DNA of 64,000 bases from Agrobacterium vitis (GTDB taxonomy: Bacteria > Pseudomonadota > Alphaproteobacteria > Rhizobiales > Rhizobiaceae): contig NZ_CP146242.1 of assembly GCF_037039395.1 (NCBI RefSeq), positions 1,364,001 to 1,428,000 on the forward strand, in the 5' to 3' direction. Positions 17,278 through 25,042 of the stretch are shown here, in pieces. Every line of letters begins with the position of its first letter. Positions within the stretch are counted from its first letter, which is position 1. A program made the translations under genes and the position numbers. The notes beneath the pieces are model-generated. The model was not told the origin of the DNA and did no database searches. It saw only the letters and a program-made list of their open reading frames with translations.

Positions 17278-20200
17278 GCTACCTCCCGTTCGGCGACGCG
17301 TTCGACCGGATAGGTTTCGAGCAGCTTGCCGAGCGCCGTGACGCCCGTGGCATCAGTTGGAACAAAGAAGCGGAGCTTCCACGAGATGATCTCGGTGAAG
17401 AGGCCATACGCGCGCAGCCGCTCGCGCATGGCCTCGCTGAAGCCGGAAAGCTCGATGCGGTTCGCGCCCATGACGCGGACGCGGCGAAGCTGCAGGCCCT
17501 CGGCAAGATCGAGGATCGTGCGGCCGTCCATCAGCGCGGCGAAGGCATCATCACCTGCAAGCACGGTCCTGCCGGGCGCAGTCGCATTGGCGGCCCAGGC
17601 CGGAGAGACGCGGCGACCGATGATTCGCTCGCCGTCATCGGTCTGTAGCCGATAGACACGCGTCGATTCATTCGGCAGGCGTTTCCACACCGGCAGCAGA
17701 AGCCCGGCGACCACATGGATGGTGCTGTCCGAGAAGGCCGGCACTTCCGAGGCTTCGCGGCTCCAGATGGCGGCGAACGTCTCGCGGTCGATTTCCTCCC
17801 AATGACTTTCCGCCATCATCTTCAGCGAAGCATGGTGGTGCTCCATCGGCCGGATCAACCGCACCCGCCGCTCGATCTCGCCATCGTCCAGCATCAGCGA
17901 AGGCGCCGGAACCTGCACGGCGGCACGACTTGACTTGGCATTGGCCAGCAGCTTGCCGTTGCCGTCGGCGATCCAGCCGAAGGCATCGTCGAGCGTCATT
18001 GGCCGGTTGCGCCGCCGCTCGGTGATGGTGAGCAGCCGCGTTTCGGCTCCGGTGGCCGGATGGGTGTAGATCGTCTTGCGGTCGGTGACGACGAAGCTCT
18101 CGGCCGTCAGCGTCTCCAATCCGATGTCGTAGACATCGCTGGCGATGGCTCCCTGCACCTTGGCGTCGAGCAATTGCTCGAAGGCGGTGAACAGGATTCC
18201 CTGAAGCTCGATGGTGAGCGCCAGAAGCCGGTTCAGGAAGGTCGTGATACCCGGCAACTCATCCTTGATGCCGTTACTGTCCATCAGCTTCAGGCCGGTG
18301 GCCGCCTCGAAACGATCAAGCGAGCATCCCTCGATCTTGCCCCGCACGAGCAGGAGATAAAGCTGGCGCAGCGCAGCGCGCGCGTATGGCGATTCCAGAT
18401 TGTCTTCGGCCCTGAACAGGCCCTGGCCGCCGGTCTGACGCTGACCCCGCGTGATCGCGCCGAGCGTGTCGAGACGCCGGGCGATGGTACTGAGGAAGCG
18501 CTTCTCCGCCTTCACGTCGGTCGCGATCGGACGGAACAAGGGCGGCTGCGCCTGGTTCGTCCGGTTGGTCCGGCCAAGGCCTTGAATGGCCGCGTCGGCT
18601 TTCCAGCCGGGCTCCAGCAGATAATGGACGCGCAGGCGGAGATTCCGGGCCGACAGTTCGGCATGGTAACTACGCCCCGTCCCGCCCGCGTCCGAGAAGA
18701 CCAGCACGCGCTTCAGGTCGTCCATGAAGGCGGCCGTCTCCGCCAGATTGGCGGATGGTGCGCGGTTCTCGACGACGAGGCGATCGCCCAGAGATTCGGC
18801 GCCCGACATAGTGGCGTCCACCTTGCGGACGATGCGCCGGGAACGGCCCGTCACCTCCGCCACCGTGTCCGTGCCGAATCTCTGGACGATCTGGTCGAGC
18901 GCACCGGGAACTGGCGGCAGACTGGCGAGCCGCTCGATCAGCTCGTCGCGCCGGGCGACGGCTTCGCGGCTTTCGACGGGCTGACCGTCACGGAAGACCG
19001 GCCGCGACGACAGGTTGCCCTCCGCGTCGCTGAACGGCTCGTAGAGCTGGACCGGGAAGGAATGAGAAAGGTAGTCGAGAACATATTCCCTCGGCGTGAT
19101 GTCCACGCGGACGTCATTCCATTCCTCGGTCGGGATCTCGGCCAGCCGGCGCTCCATCAGCGATTCGCCAGTCGAGACGATCTGGATGACGGCAGCGTGG
19201 CCCGCCGCGAGATCGCGCTCGATCGAGCGGAGCAATGTCGGGGTTTTCATGCTGGTCAAGAGGTGCCCGAAGAACCGCTGCTTGGCCGATTCGAAGGCGC
19301 TGCGGGCGGCTGACTTAGCCTGCCTGTTCAGCGTGCCGTCGCTGCCGGTGATGTTGGCCGCCTCCATCGCCGCATCGAGATGGTTATGGATGATCGCGAA
19401 CGCGCCGGCGTAGGCATCGTAGATGCGGCGCTGCTCGTCCGTCAGCTTGTGCTCGACCAGCTCGTATTCGACCCCATCATAGGAGAGCGAGCGGGCGGTA
19501 TAGAGACCCAGCGACCGCAGATCGCGGGCCAGCACCTCCATGGCCGCGACGCCGCCGTCCTCGATCGCCTCCACGAACTCGGCGCGCGTGGCGAAGGGGA
19601 AATCCTCAGCCCCCCAGAGGCCAAGCCGTTGCGCATAGGCGAGATTGCGGACGGTGGTGGCGCCGGTGGCGGAGACATAGACGACACGCGCGTCGGGAAG
19701 CGCGTGCTGCAGCCGCAGCCCTGCGCGTCCTTGCTGTGAGGCGGCGACATCGCCGCGTTCTCCCTTGCCTCCGCCGGCGTTCTGCATTGCGTGGCTCTCG
19801 TCGAAAATGATCACTCCATCGAAGTCGGAGCCCAACCATTCGACGATCTGCCTGACCCTGGAAACCCTCTCTCCACGGTCGTCGGAGCGTAGCGTAGCAT
19901 AGGTTGTAAATAGGATGCCTTCCGACAGGGTGATCCTTGCGCCTTGAGGAAAGCGCGAGAGCGGCGTAACCAAAAGGCGCTCCATGCCGAGCGCCGACCA
20001 GTCACGTTGCGCGTCCTCGATCAGCTTGTCGGATTTCGAGACCCAGACGGCCTTGCGGCGACCGCGCAACCAATTGTCCAGAATAATGCCGGCCGACTGG
20101 CGTCCCTTGCCCGCGCCGGTCCCATCGCCGAGCATGAAGCCGCGGCGAAAACGCACCGCCTTCGCGGCGTCGGCCGGTGCGGCCTGAATGACGTCGAAGG

Positions 20201-20414
20201 TGTCATCGACCGTCCACGATCCGGCGAGATAGTCGGAGTGGGCCTCACCGGCATAGACCACGGTTTCCAACTGGGCGTCGGACAGGAGGCCGAGGATGTT
20301 GGCTGGCAGCATCGGCCGATAGCTCGGCTTCGGCGGCGCGACGCTCGCCATCGCGGCGGACAGGACCAGCTTGGTCGGATGGGCCTGAGAGCCGGGAATG
20401 CGGATCGACTGCAA
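17274..20414 (-). CDS. Strawberry-notch-type SF2 helicase (probably split from the upstream methyltransferase)
   Basis: 1046 residues. Walker A DGTGAGKGRQ, the DExH box IIFDESHAMQ, and the helicase C-terminal part GLGRTNRTNQAQPP match the strawberry-notch family, a large NTPase carried by these elements. There is no ATG start: the first in-frame start is a TTG at 20414, and upstream codons (AIYEEYG) continue the homology to 20430. In related elements as I know them this is one protein with an N-terminal methyltransferase; here a 2-base gain or 1-base loss at about 20442 separates them. Confidence 0.85.
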   Translation of the reverse strand: MQSIRIPGSQAHPTKLVLSAAMASVAPPKPSYRPMLPANILGLLSDAQLETVVYAGEAHSDYLAGSWTVDDTFDVIQAAPADAAKAVRFRRGFMLGDGTGAGKGRQSAGIILDNWLRGRRKAVWVSKSDKLIEDAQRDWSALGMERLLVTPLSRFPQGARITLSEGILFTTYATLRSDDRGERVSRVRQIVEWLGSDFDGVIIFDESHAMQNAGGGKGERGDVAASQQGRAGLRLQHALPDARVVYVSATGATTVRNLAYAQRLGLWGAEDFPFATRAEFVEAIEDGGVAAMEVLARDLRSLGLYTARSLSYDGVEYELVEHKLTDEQRRIYDAYAGAFAIIHNHLDAAMEAANITGSDGTLNRQAKSAARSAFESAKQRFFGHLLTSMKTPTLLRSIERDLAAGHAAVIQIVSTGESLMERRLAEIPTEEWNDVRVDITPREYVLDYLSHSFPVQLYEPFSDAEGNLSSRPVFRDGQPVESREAVARRDELIERLASLPPVPGALDQIVQRFGTDTVAEVTGRSRRIVRKVDATMSGAESLGDRLVVENRAPSANLAETAAFMDDLKRVLVFSDAGGTGRSYHAELSARNLRLRVHYLLEPGWKADAAIQGLGRTNRTNQAQPPLFRPIATDVKAEKRFLSTIARRLDTLGAITRGQRQTGGQGLFRAEDNLESPYARAALRQLYLLLVRGKIEGCSLDRFEAATGLKLMDSNGIKDELPGITTFLNRLLALTIELQGILFTAFEQLLDAKVQGAIASDVYDIGLETLTAESFVVTDRKTIYTHPATGAETRLLTITERRRNRPMTLDDAFGWIADGNGKLLANAKSSRAAVQVPAPSLMLDDGEIERRVRLIRPMEHHHASLKMMAESHWEEIDRETFAAIWSREASEVPAFSDSTIHVVAGLLLPVWKRLPNESTRVYRLQTDDGERIIGRRVSPAWAANATAPGRTVLAGDDAFAALMDGRTILDLAEGLQLRRVRVMGANRIELSGFSEAMRERLRAYGLFTEIISWKLRFFVPTDATGVTALGKLLETYPVERVAEREVA

Positions 20415-20440
20415 TCCGTATTCTTCATAGATGGCGTCGG

Positions 20441-21610
20441 TTAGATGCGCGCCTCAGGCGGCGTCCAATCCACCCTCTCATAAGCCAGTTCCACGCCTTC
20501 GGGATCGGCGACGGACGCAGCCGGACGCGAAACGGCCGAGCGGGCGAGATAGCCGCGCTCGCTGCGGGGCGCCGTGGCCGGGCGCTGCGCCGGGATTTCC
20601 GGCAACGCGACAGGCCGACGTGGCGGAACCTGAGCCTCGATCCAGCCGAGCAGCGTGGTGACGTCCGGCGCCACGCCCGGCGAGGCCGGGACGATGGCGG
20701 GATCCTCGGCAGGCACCTTGTCGATGACCGTGAGCCTTGTCGGGAAGGTCGTGCCGTGCTTGGCATAGACCGAGCCGGCGATACCGGCGGAAAAGACGAT
20801 CGTGCTCCGGTCCTGCAAGCGGACGAAGGCGTCGCGCCAGTCGGGAATATCCGGGCCAACATTGGCGCCGGTGATCGCCACCAGCCGTCCGCCGGGCGCG
20901 AGGCGGTTCAACGCCGAGGCGATATGGCGGAAGCCGGCATCGGCCACGCGGCCGGAGACGTTCGCCAGGGCGGAGAACGGTGGGTTCATCAGTACGACGG
21001 ATGGCACCGCGCCTGGTGCAAGATGATCGTCGATTTGCGCGGCGTCGACGCGGGTGACGGCGATGGCCGGAAAGAGAGAGGCGAGCAGATCGGCGCGGAC
21101 CTCAGCCAACTCGTTCAGGACGAGCGTGCCGCCGCTGATCTCGGCCAGGATGGCGAGAAGTCCGGTCCCCGCGGAAGGTTCGAGCACGATGTCGTTCGCA
21201 GTGACGGCCGCCGCCGTCACCGCCGCCAAGGCCAACGGAACCGGCGTCGAGAACTGCTGGAATGCCTGGCTCTCTTCCGAGCGGCGGGTTTGGGTCGGTA
21301 GGAGGCCGGCGATTTTCGACAGGGCGGAAAGCCGCGAAACCGGAGAGACGGCTTTACGGAAAAGCGCACGTCCGTATTTGCGCAGAAACAGGACCGTGGC
21401 GACTTCGCAAGCGTCGTAGGCCGCTTTCCAATTCCAGACTCCGCTGGAATCGGACACACCGAAGGCGGTTTCCATGGCCGAGCGCAGGACAGTCGTGTCG
21501 ACGCGCTCACCGCGTTCGAGATAGTCGAGAAGATGATTAGCGGCCGCGAGAATGGCGGGCGCATGGGCAACAGGGGCGACCGGAGCGGCCACGGGCAAGG
21601 CGATGTTCAT
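20441..21610 (-). CDS. Class I SAM-dependent methyltransferase (N-terminal part of a split fusion)
   Basis: 389 residues. VLEPSAGTGLLAILAE is the SAM-binding motif I and VVLMNPPFS the catalytic NPPF motif of N6-adenine/amino methyltransferases. ATG 21610 gives MNIALPVAAP, the usual start for this family; the track upstream is arginine-rich. The stop TAA at 20441 directly follows PPEARI, where related proteins continue into the strawberry-notch helicase, so a frameshift probably created the split. The product may modify element DNA. Confidence 0.85.
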   Translation of the reverse strand: MNIALPVAAPVAPVAHAPAILAAANHLLDYLERGERVDTTVLRSAMETAFGVSDSSGVWNWKAAYDACEVATVLFLRKYGRALFRKAVSPVSRLSALSKIAGLLPTQTRRSEESQAFQQFSTPVPLALAAVTAAAVTANDIVLEPSAGTGLLAILAEISGGTLVLNELAEVRADLLASLFPAIAVTRVDAAQIDDHLAPGAVPSVVLMNPPFSALANVSGRVADAGFRHIASALNRLAPGGRLVAITGANVGPDIPDWRDAFVRLQDRSTIVFSAGIAGSVYAKHGTTFPTRLTVIDKVPAEDPAIVPASPGVAPDVTTLLGWIEAQVPPRRPVALPEIPAQRPATAPRSERGYLARSAVSRPAASVADPEGVELAYERVDWTPPEARI

Positions 21611-21828
21611 GAGAGGAAGCCTCAGGAGAGCGGGAACGGGAAGCCCGCGCAGCGCTCTCTCTCGACCGCCCGGGCTCAAACCCGTCCCACGGTCCTCTTC
21701 CTTTCCGACAACCGCCGTTACATGCAGATTTGCATATTGCGGCTTCCCTCCGCGTCATGAACATGCGTGGCAACCGTCCCATCAAATCGGGGACGGCGAC
21801 ATGAACGACAAGCGACATGAGAGAACAT

Positions 21829-22647
21829 ATGGAAGAACAGTTTTTCGACACATCACACGGCAGAATAGCTTTTTACGATAATCGCGCCGATGGCCTTGCG
21901 ATTGTAATGTTGCACGCCAACTCTATTTGCAAGGAGAGCTTTGCGCCCCAGATTGCGGCATTCGGGAACACATACCGAACCATTGCCATCGACCTGCCCG
22001 GTCACGGAGGCTCCTCCGACGCGACAGACCCACGTCGAAGCTACAGCATGAGCGGCTATGCGAATGCCGTTTCCGAATTGCTGACCGGGATCGGCATGAC
22101 ACGATACGCGGTGCTCGGCCATTCACTCGGCGGTCATGTCGCGCTGGAACTGCTCGCGCGCCACGAAGCGTCGATTGCCGGCGCCGCCATTTTCGGCACG
22201 CCGCCGATCGAAAACAGCATCGAGGGACTGATCGCCGGTTTCGTGCCCAGCCCGGACATGGGCTATACCGGCAGCCTCGTCATTACCGAAGAACAGGTTG
22301 GGATGATCGCCAGGATGGCGCTCGGGGAAAAGGACGAAGGCAATGAAACGTTCCTCGCCGCGATCCGGCGCACCGACGGCCGGGCGCGGCAATATATGAT
22401 GGAAGACGCACAGGCCGGCAAAACCAGCGACCAGCGCAAGGTGGCCGAAACGACGGCGATCCCCCTGCTGATCATCAACGGCGCTGACGATCCCGTCGTC
22501 AATCTGGACTATGTCGACAGCCTCTCTTACCGGAACGTCTGGACGGGCAAGCCGATCCGGCTCGCCGGGACAGGTCATGCCGTCCATCGCGAGGAGGCGC
22601 AGGCATTTAACAGGCTGCTGGCCGAATTCCTCGAAACGATCACCTGA
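21829..22647 (+). CDS. Alpha/beta hydrolase
   Basis: 272 residues. Catalytic triad: nucleophile Ser in GHSLGG, Asp in INGADDP, His in GTGHAVH; an oxyanion-hole region is at MLHANSICKESF. The substrate is unknown. It is the first plus-strand gene after the backbone block and looks like cargo. ATG 21829 has GAGAG six bases upstream; ATG 21817 is an alternative. Its 3' end overlaps the convergent GNAT gene by 8 bases. Confidence 0.85.
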   Translation: MEEQFFDTSHGRIAFYDNRADGLAIVMLHANSICKESFAPQIAAFGNTYRTIAIDLPGHGGSSDATDPRRSYSMSGYANAVSELLTGIGMTRYAVLGHSLGGHVALELLARHEASIAGAAIFGTPPIENSIEGLIAGFVPSPDMGYTGSLVITEEQVGMIARMALGEKDEGNETFLAAIRRTDGRARQYMMEDAQAGKTSDQRKVAETTAIPLLIINGADDPVVNLDYVDSLSYRNVWTGKPIRLAGTGHAVHREEAQAFNRLLAEFLETIT

Positions 22648-22936
22648 TCAGGCCGGCGCATCCTCGCTTGCGTAAAAACGCCTGCATCGCTTCCGAGATC
22701 GGCGGCTCGATGTCGAAGACACCGAACCGCCGACGAAAGCGATCCCACTGGCGCCCCAACAGACCCCGGCGCCGCGCATCGGGGCACATCCATATCCAGT
22801 CGAGCCGCCAAGGGTTGTCACCGCGTCCAGCCGGCTGGGGGCGAAACGCACAGGCACCGACGATCCGGTCCTCGTCATCGGAAAACAGAAACCCGACCGC
22901 TTCACTGTCGTGATCGGGGTCGGTCTGCCATTGCAC
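22640..22936 (-). CDS. GNAT-type acetyltransferase domain (C-terminal half of a split ESCO-like protein?)
   Basis: 98 residues: EAVGFLFSDDEDRIVGACAF, then LDWIWMCPDARRRGLLGRQW (acetyl-CoA-binding motif A pattern RRRGLLG) and a final AFLRKRG. It has no credible start of its own; reading back past the annotated start gives YDFVQWQTDP in the same frame, and one extra base near 22946 separates it from the zinc-finger gene upstream. Together they would form a zinc finger plus GNAT protein. Confidence 0.65.
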   Translation of the reverse strand: MQWQTDPDHDSEAVGFLFSDDEDRIVGACAFRPQPAGRGDNPWRLDWIWMCPDARRRGLLGRQWDRFRRRFGVFDIEPPISEAMQAFLRKRGCAGLIR

Positions 22937-23792
22937 GAAATCGTAGCTCGAGCTCGCGCTTCAACTCGAGCGCCCGATCATAAACCGCCTTGCGTTTCCA
23001 TTTCGGTGACGACGCATCCACCCAGGGAGCGTCGAGATCGCGGGACAATGCATCTGCGAATTGCCGGTTCGGCTTCGGGTCGATGATGGCAAAACGCTTG
23101 CGGTGGAACGACCGGTGCACCTGTTCGTCGGTCCGCAGGCCCTTGACGTAGAGCATTCCGCAATCGGGGCAGGTCACGGATTGCGTCTCTGGGCGCTTGC
23201 GATATTTCGGAGCGACGATCTTCAGCCACAAGGGCTCGCCATTGTCATCAATCACATATTCCAGTCGGTAGCCCGATCCCGTCTTGTGTCGCATCGTGCG
23301 CATTCCCCGCCATGGCCGATGAGGCGCCGAGAGGGTCACAGGCGGCATGCGATGACGGTTCTGATCATAGAAGAGAACCGAGATCTCGTCCTCGCTCAGA
23401 TGGGAAACCGGCGGAATTGCCCCCTTGAGCCGAGCGCACAAGGTCGTCAGATCGATCCGGAAGCCCAGCCGTTCGATGAAGATGCAAAAGGCGGCGGCAT
23501 CGATCGCGGAAAGCATGGAATGACCGAAACCGTCATCGAGCCGATGTTTCGGGCGCGAGAACACAGCGCGAAACGGCAGGTTGAGCGCGGCGGTGAACTT
23601 TTCGATATCGATGACCGCAGGCGGGTCCGATCTGCGGTCGAGCATCAGCAGCAAATCTTCGATATCAGCCGTCAATGCCCATCCGGTTTCCGCGATCCTT
23701 GTGGCCAACGAAACCGGGACAGGGCGATCGGACGGCTCCGGTCTTTGCAACGCATCCCATATCGCCCGGATCGTTTGTCCTTCGACTTCCAT
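22902..23792 (-). CDS. Protein with ESCO-type C2H2 zinc finger, frameshifted before its GNAT domain
   Basis: 296 residues from ATG 23792, preceded by GGGGGA. Residues about 205-227 read CPDCGMLYVKG followed by DE..H...H, the spacing of the zf-C2H2_3 finger found in eukaryotic Eco1/ESCO cohesin acetyltransferases (CxxCGM...DExxHxxxH). The first 180 residues are unrecognised. The finger is followed by a helical linker and then, one base out of frame, by the GNAT domain gene. The last 20 or so residues of this frame (FRAMADRPRSRQ) are probably post-frameshift sequence. Family role in bacteria unknown. Confidence 0.65.
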   Translation of the reverse strand: MEVEGQTIRAIWDALQRPEPSDRPVPVSLATRIAETGWALTADIEDLLLMLDRRSDPPAVIDIEKFTAALNLPFRAVFSRPKHRLDDGFGHSMLSAIDAAAFCIFIERLGFRIDLTTLCARLKGAIPPVSHLSEDEISVLFYDQNRHRMPPVTLSAPHRPWRGMRTMRHKTGSGYRLEYVIDDNGEPLWLKIVAPKYRKRPETQSVTCPDCGMLYVKGLRTDEQVHRSFHRKRFAIIDPKPNRQFADALSRDLDAPWVDASSPKWKRKAVYDRALELKRELELRFRAMADRPRSRQ

Positions 23793-24001
23793 GCGATCCC
23801 CCAAATGTAGCGGCGATATTGTTTCGTCGGATATTCAAACTATTGTCCAGAAGGAAATAAGCAGGAGAAGATCATAAATCGGAACCGTCCACCATGAGTT
23901 GAGATATTCTCGCTACACAGGATGATTCCTGGTGCGGACATGGCCCGTCTTGTCGATGACGCTATGGTGACGGCAAGTGCATGGGTTATGGAGGCCGAAA
24001 A

Positions 24002-24238
24002 ATGGTAACAGTTATCTGGGCACCGCCCGAAATGCCGGACGAACGCCACATCGTTGTGCGCGTTCACAGGGACGGCGTTCCCGGCACCAGTGAAAAAGGT
24101 TATTTCCACATCAGCGACAAAGAGGACCGGAGAGGCTCCGGCCCCTTCGACATCCTTCTGAACGAGGTGATAGAGCGGGCGAAGGAACAGGCCATCGACC
24201 GGGGCCTGTCGCAGGTCGTCGTCGTGCAACGCGACTGA
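24002..24238 (+). CDS. Small protein of unknown function
   Basis: 78 residues (MVTVIWAPPEMPDERHIVVRVHRDG...IERAKEQAIDRGLSQVVVVQRD). GGAGG lies just before ATG 24002. It has a beta-rich first half and a helical second half. Codon use is normal for the region. It stands 30 bases upstream of the SEC-C gene on the same strand, so the two probably form an operon. Confidence 0.6.
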   Translation: MVTVIWAPPEMPDERHIVVRVHRDGVPGTSEKGYFHISDKEDRRGSGPFDILLNEVIERAKEQAIDRGLSQVVVVQRD

Positions 24239-24268
24239 TAGCCGTAACACCGAACCCGGAGGATCGGC

Positions 24269-24925
24269 GTGCCCGCAATCAGCACCGACCTGTTCAAGAA
24301 GAGCTATACGACGTCGCCGAATGAGATCAGCCCCGCCGTGGTGGAGTTCTGCGCCGGCATTAATGCCGACGCCAGGCCGTCCTATGTTGCAGTCCGGCCC
24401 GATGGCGATGCGCAACCATCAGAATGCTTCAACAATGTCTCGGCCAAGGTGGACCGTGACGGCGGATCGTTCGTCTATGGCTGGCTGATCTGGGAATGGC
24501 CGCGCGTGTTCATCGAGGCGGAACATCATGCAGTGTGGGAGAAGGACGGGGTATTGATCGATATCACCCCGCCGATAAACGGTGAGACGAGAATCCTGTT
24601 TCTCCCGGACCCTGTCCGCACATACGATTTCGTGGGACAAAAGCGGCTGATCAATATCAAGAAGAGCCTCGGTCGGTTTGCGAGCGTTTCGGACTGGATA
24701 CGGGCTGCCGACACATTACAGCGAACGATCGAGCGGCATTCCGTGGGAAACCAGTTCACGATGGACCGTAACCATCTCGCAGCACTCGGACGAGACGTCC
24801 AGCAAAGGCTTGGTGCCGTCTTCGTCGACCTCGGTCGCCATACCGGACCGAATGATCGATGCTTTTGCCGGAGCGGCAAGAAATTCAAGAAGTGCTGCTC
24901 ACCACTGATACAGCTCCATCCCTGA
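24269..24925 (+). CDS. SEC-C motif protein
   Basis: 218 residues. The C-terminus CFCRSGKKFKKCC is a SEC-C zinc-binding motif (CxCxSGKKFKKCC), as at the end of SecA and many small proteins. The N-terminal 190 residues (WEWPRVFIEAEHHAVW, VLIDITPP) belong to no family I recognise. Start GTG 24269 has GGAGG upstream. A role in defence or nucleotide handling has been proposed for some SEC-C proteins, but nothing here proves it. Confidence 0.7.
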   Translation: MPAISTDLFKKSYTTSPNEISPAVVEFCAGINADARPSYVAVRPDGDAQPSECFNNVSAKVDRDGGSFVYGWLIWEWPRVFIEAEHHAVWEKDGVLIDITPPINGETRILFLPDPVRTYDFVGQKRLINIKKSLGRFASVSDWIRAADTLQRTIERHSVGNQFTMDRNHLAALGRDVQQRLGAVFVDLGRHTGPNDRCFCRSGKKFKKCCSPLIQLHP

Positions 24926-24960
24926 CAAGCAGGAAGGGATGGCCGAGCCTGGCATGAGAA

Positions 24961-24990
24961 AAGGCGCTCCGCCGGACAGCGGAACGCCTT
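24961..24990. terminator. Inverted repeat between convergent genes
   Basis: AAGGCG-C-TCCGC and GCGGA-A-CGCCTT form a 12-bp stem with one mismatch and a short loop, between the SEC-C gene and the ParB gene, which converge. There is no clear T run on either side, so termination strength is uncertain. Confidence 0.45.
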
Positions 24991-25042
24991 GTCTGAAGGG
25001 GACCAGAAATGCGGGGCCGACCACATCGGCCCTGCGTCGCGT

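Noticed and set aside
18060..19313. 417-codon plus-strand ORF
   Set aside because: Antisense of the strawberry-notch helicase, a common artefact in GC-rich genes.
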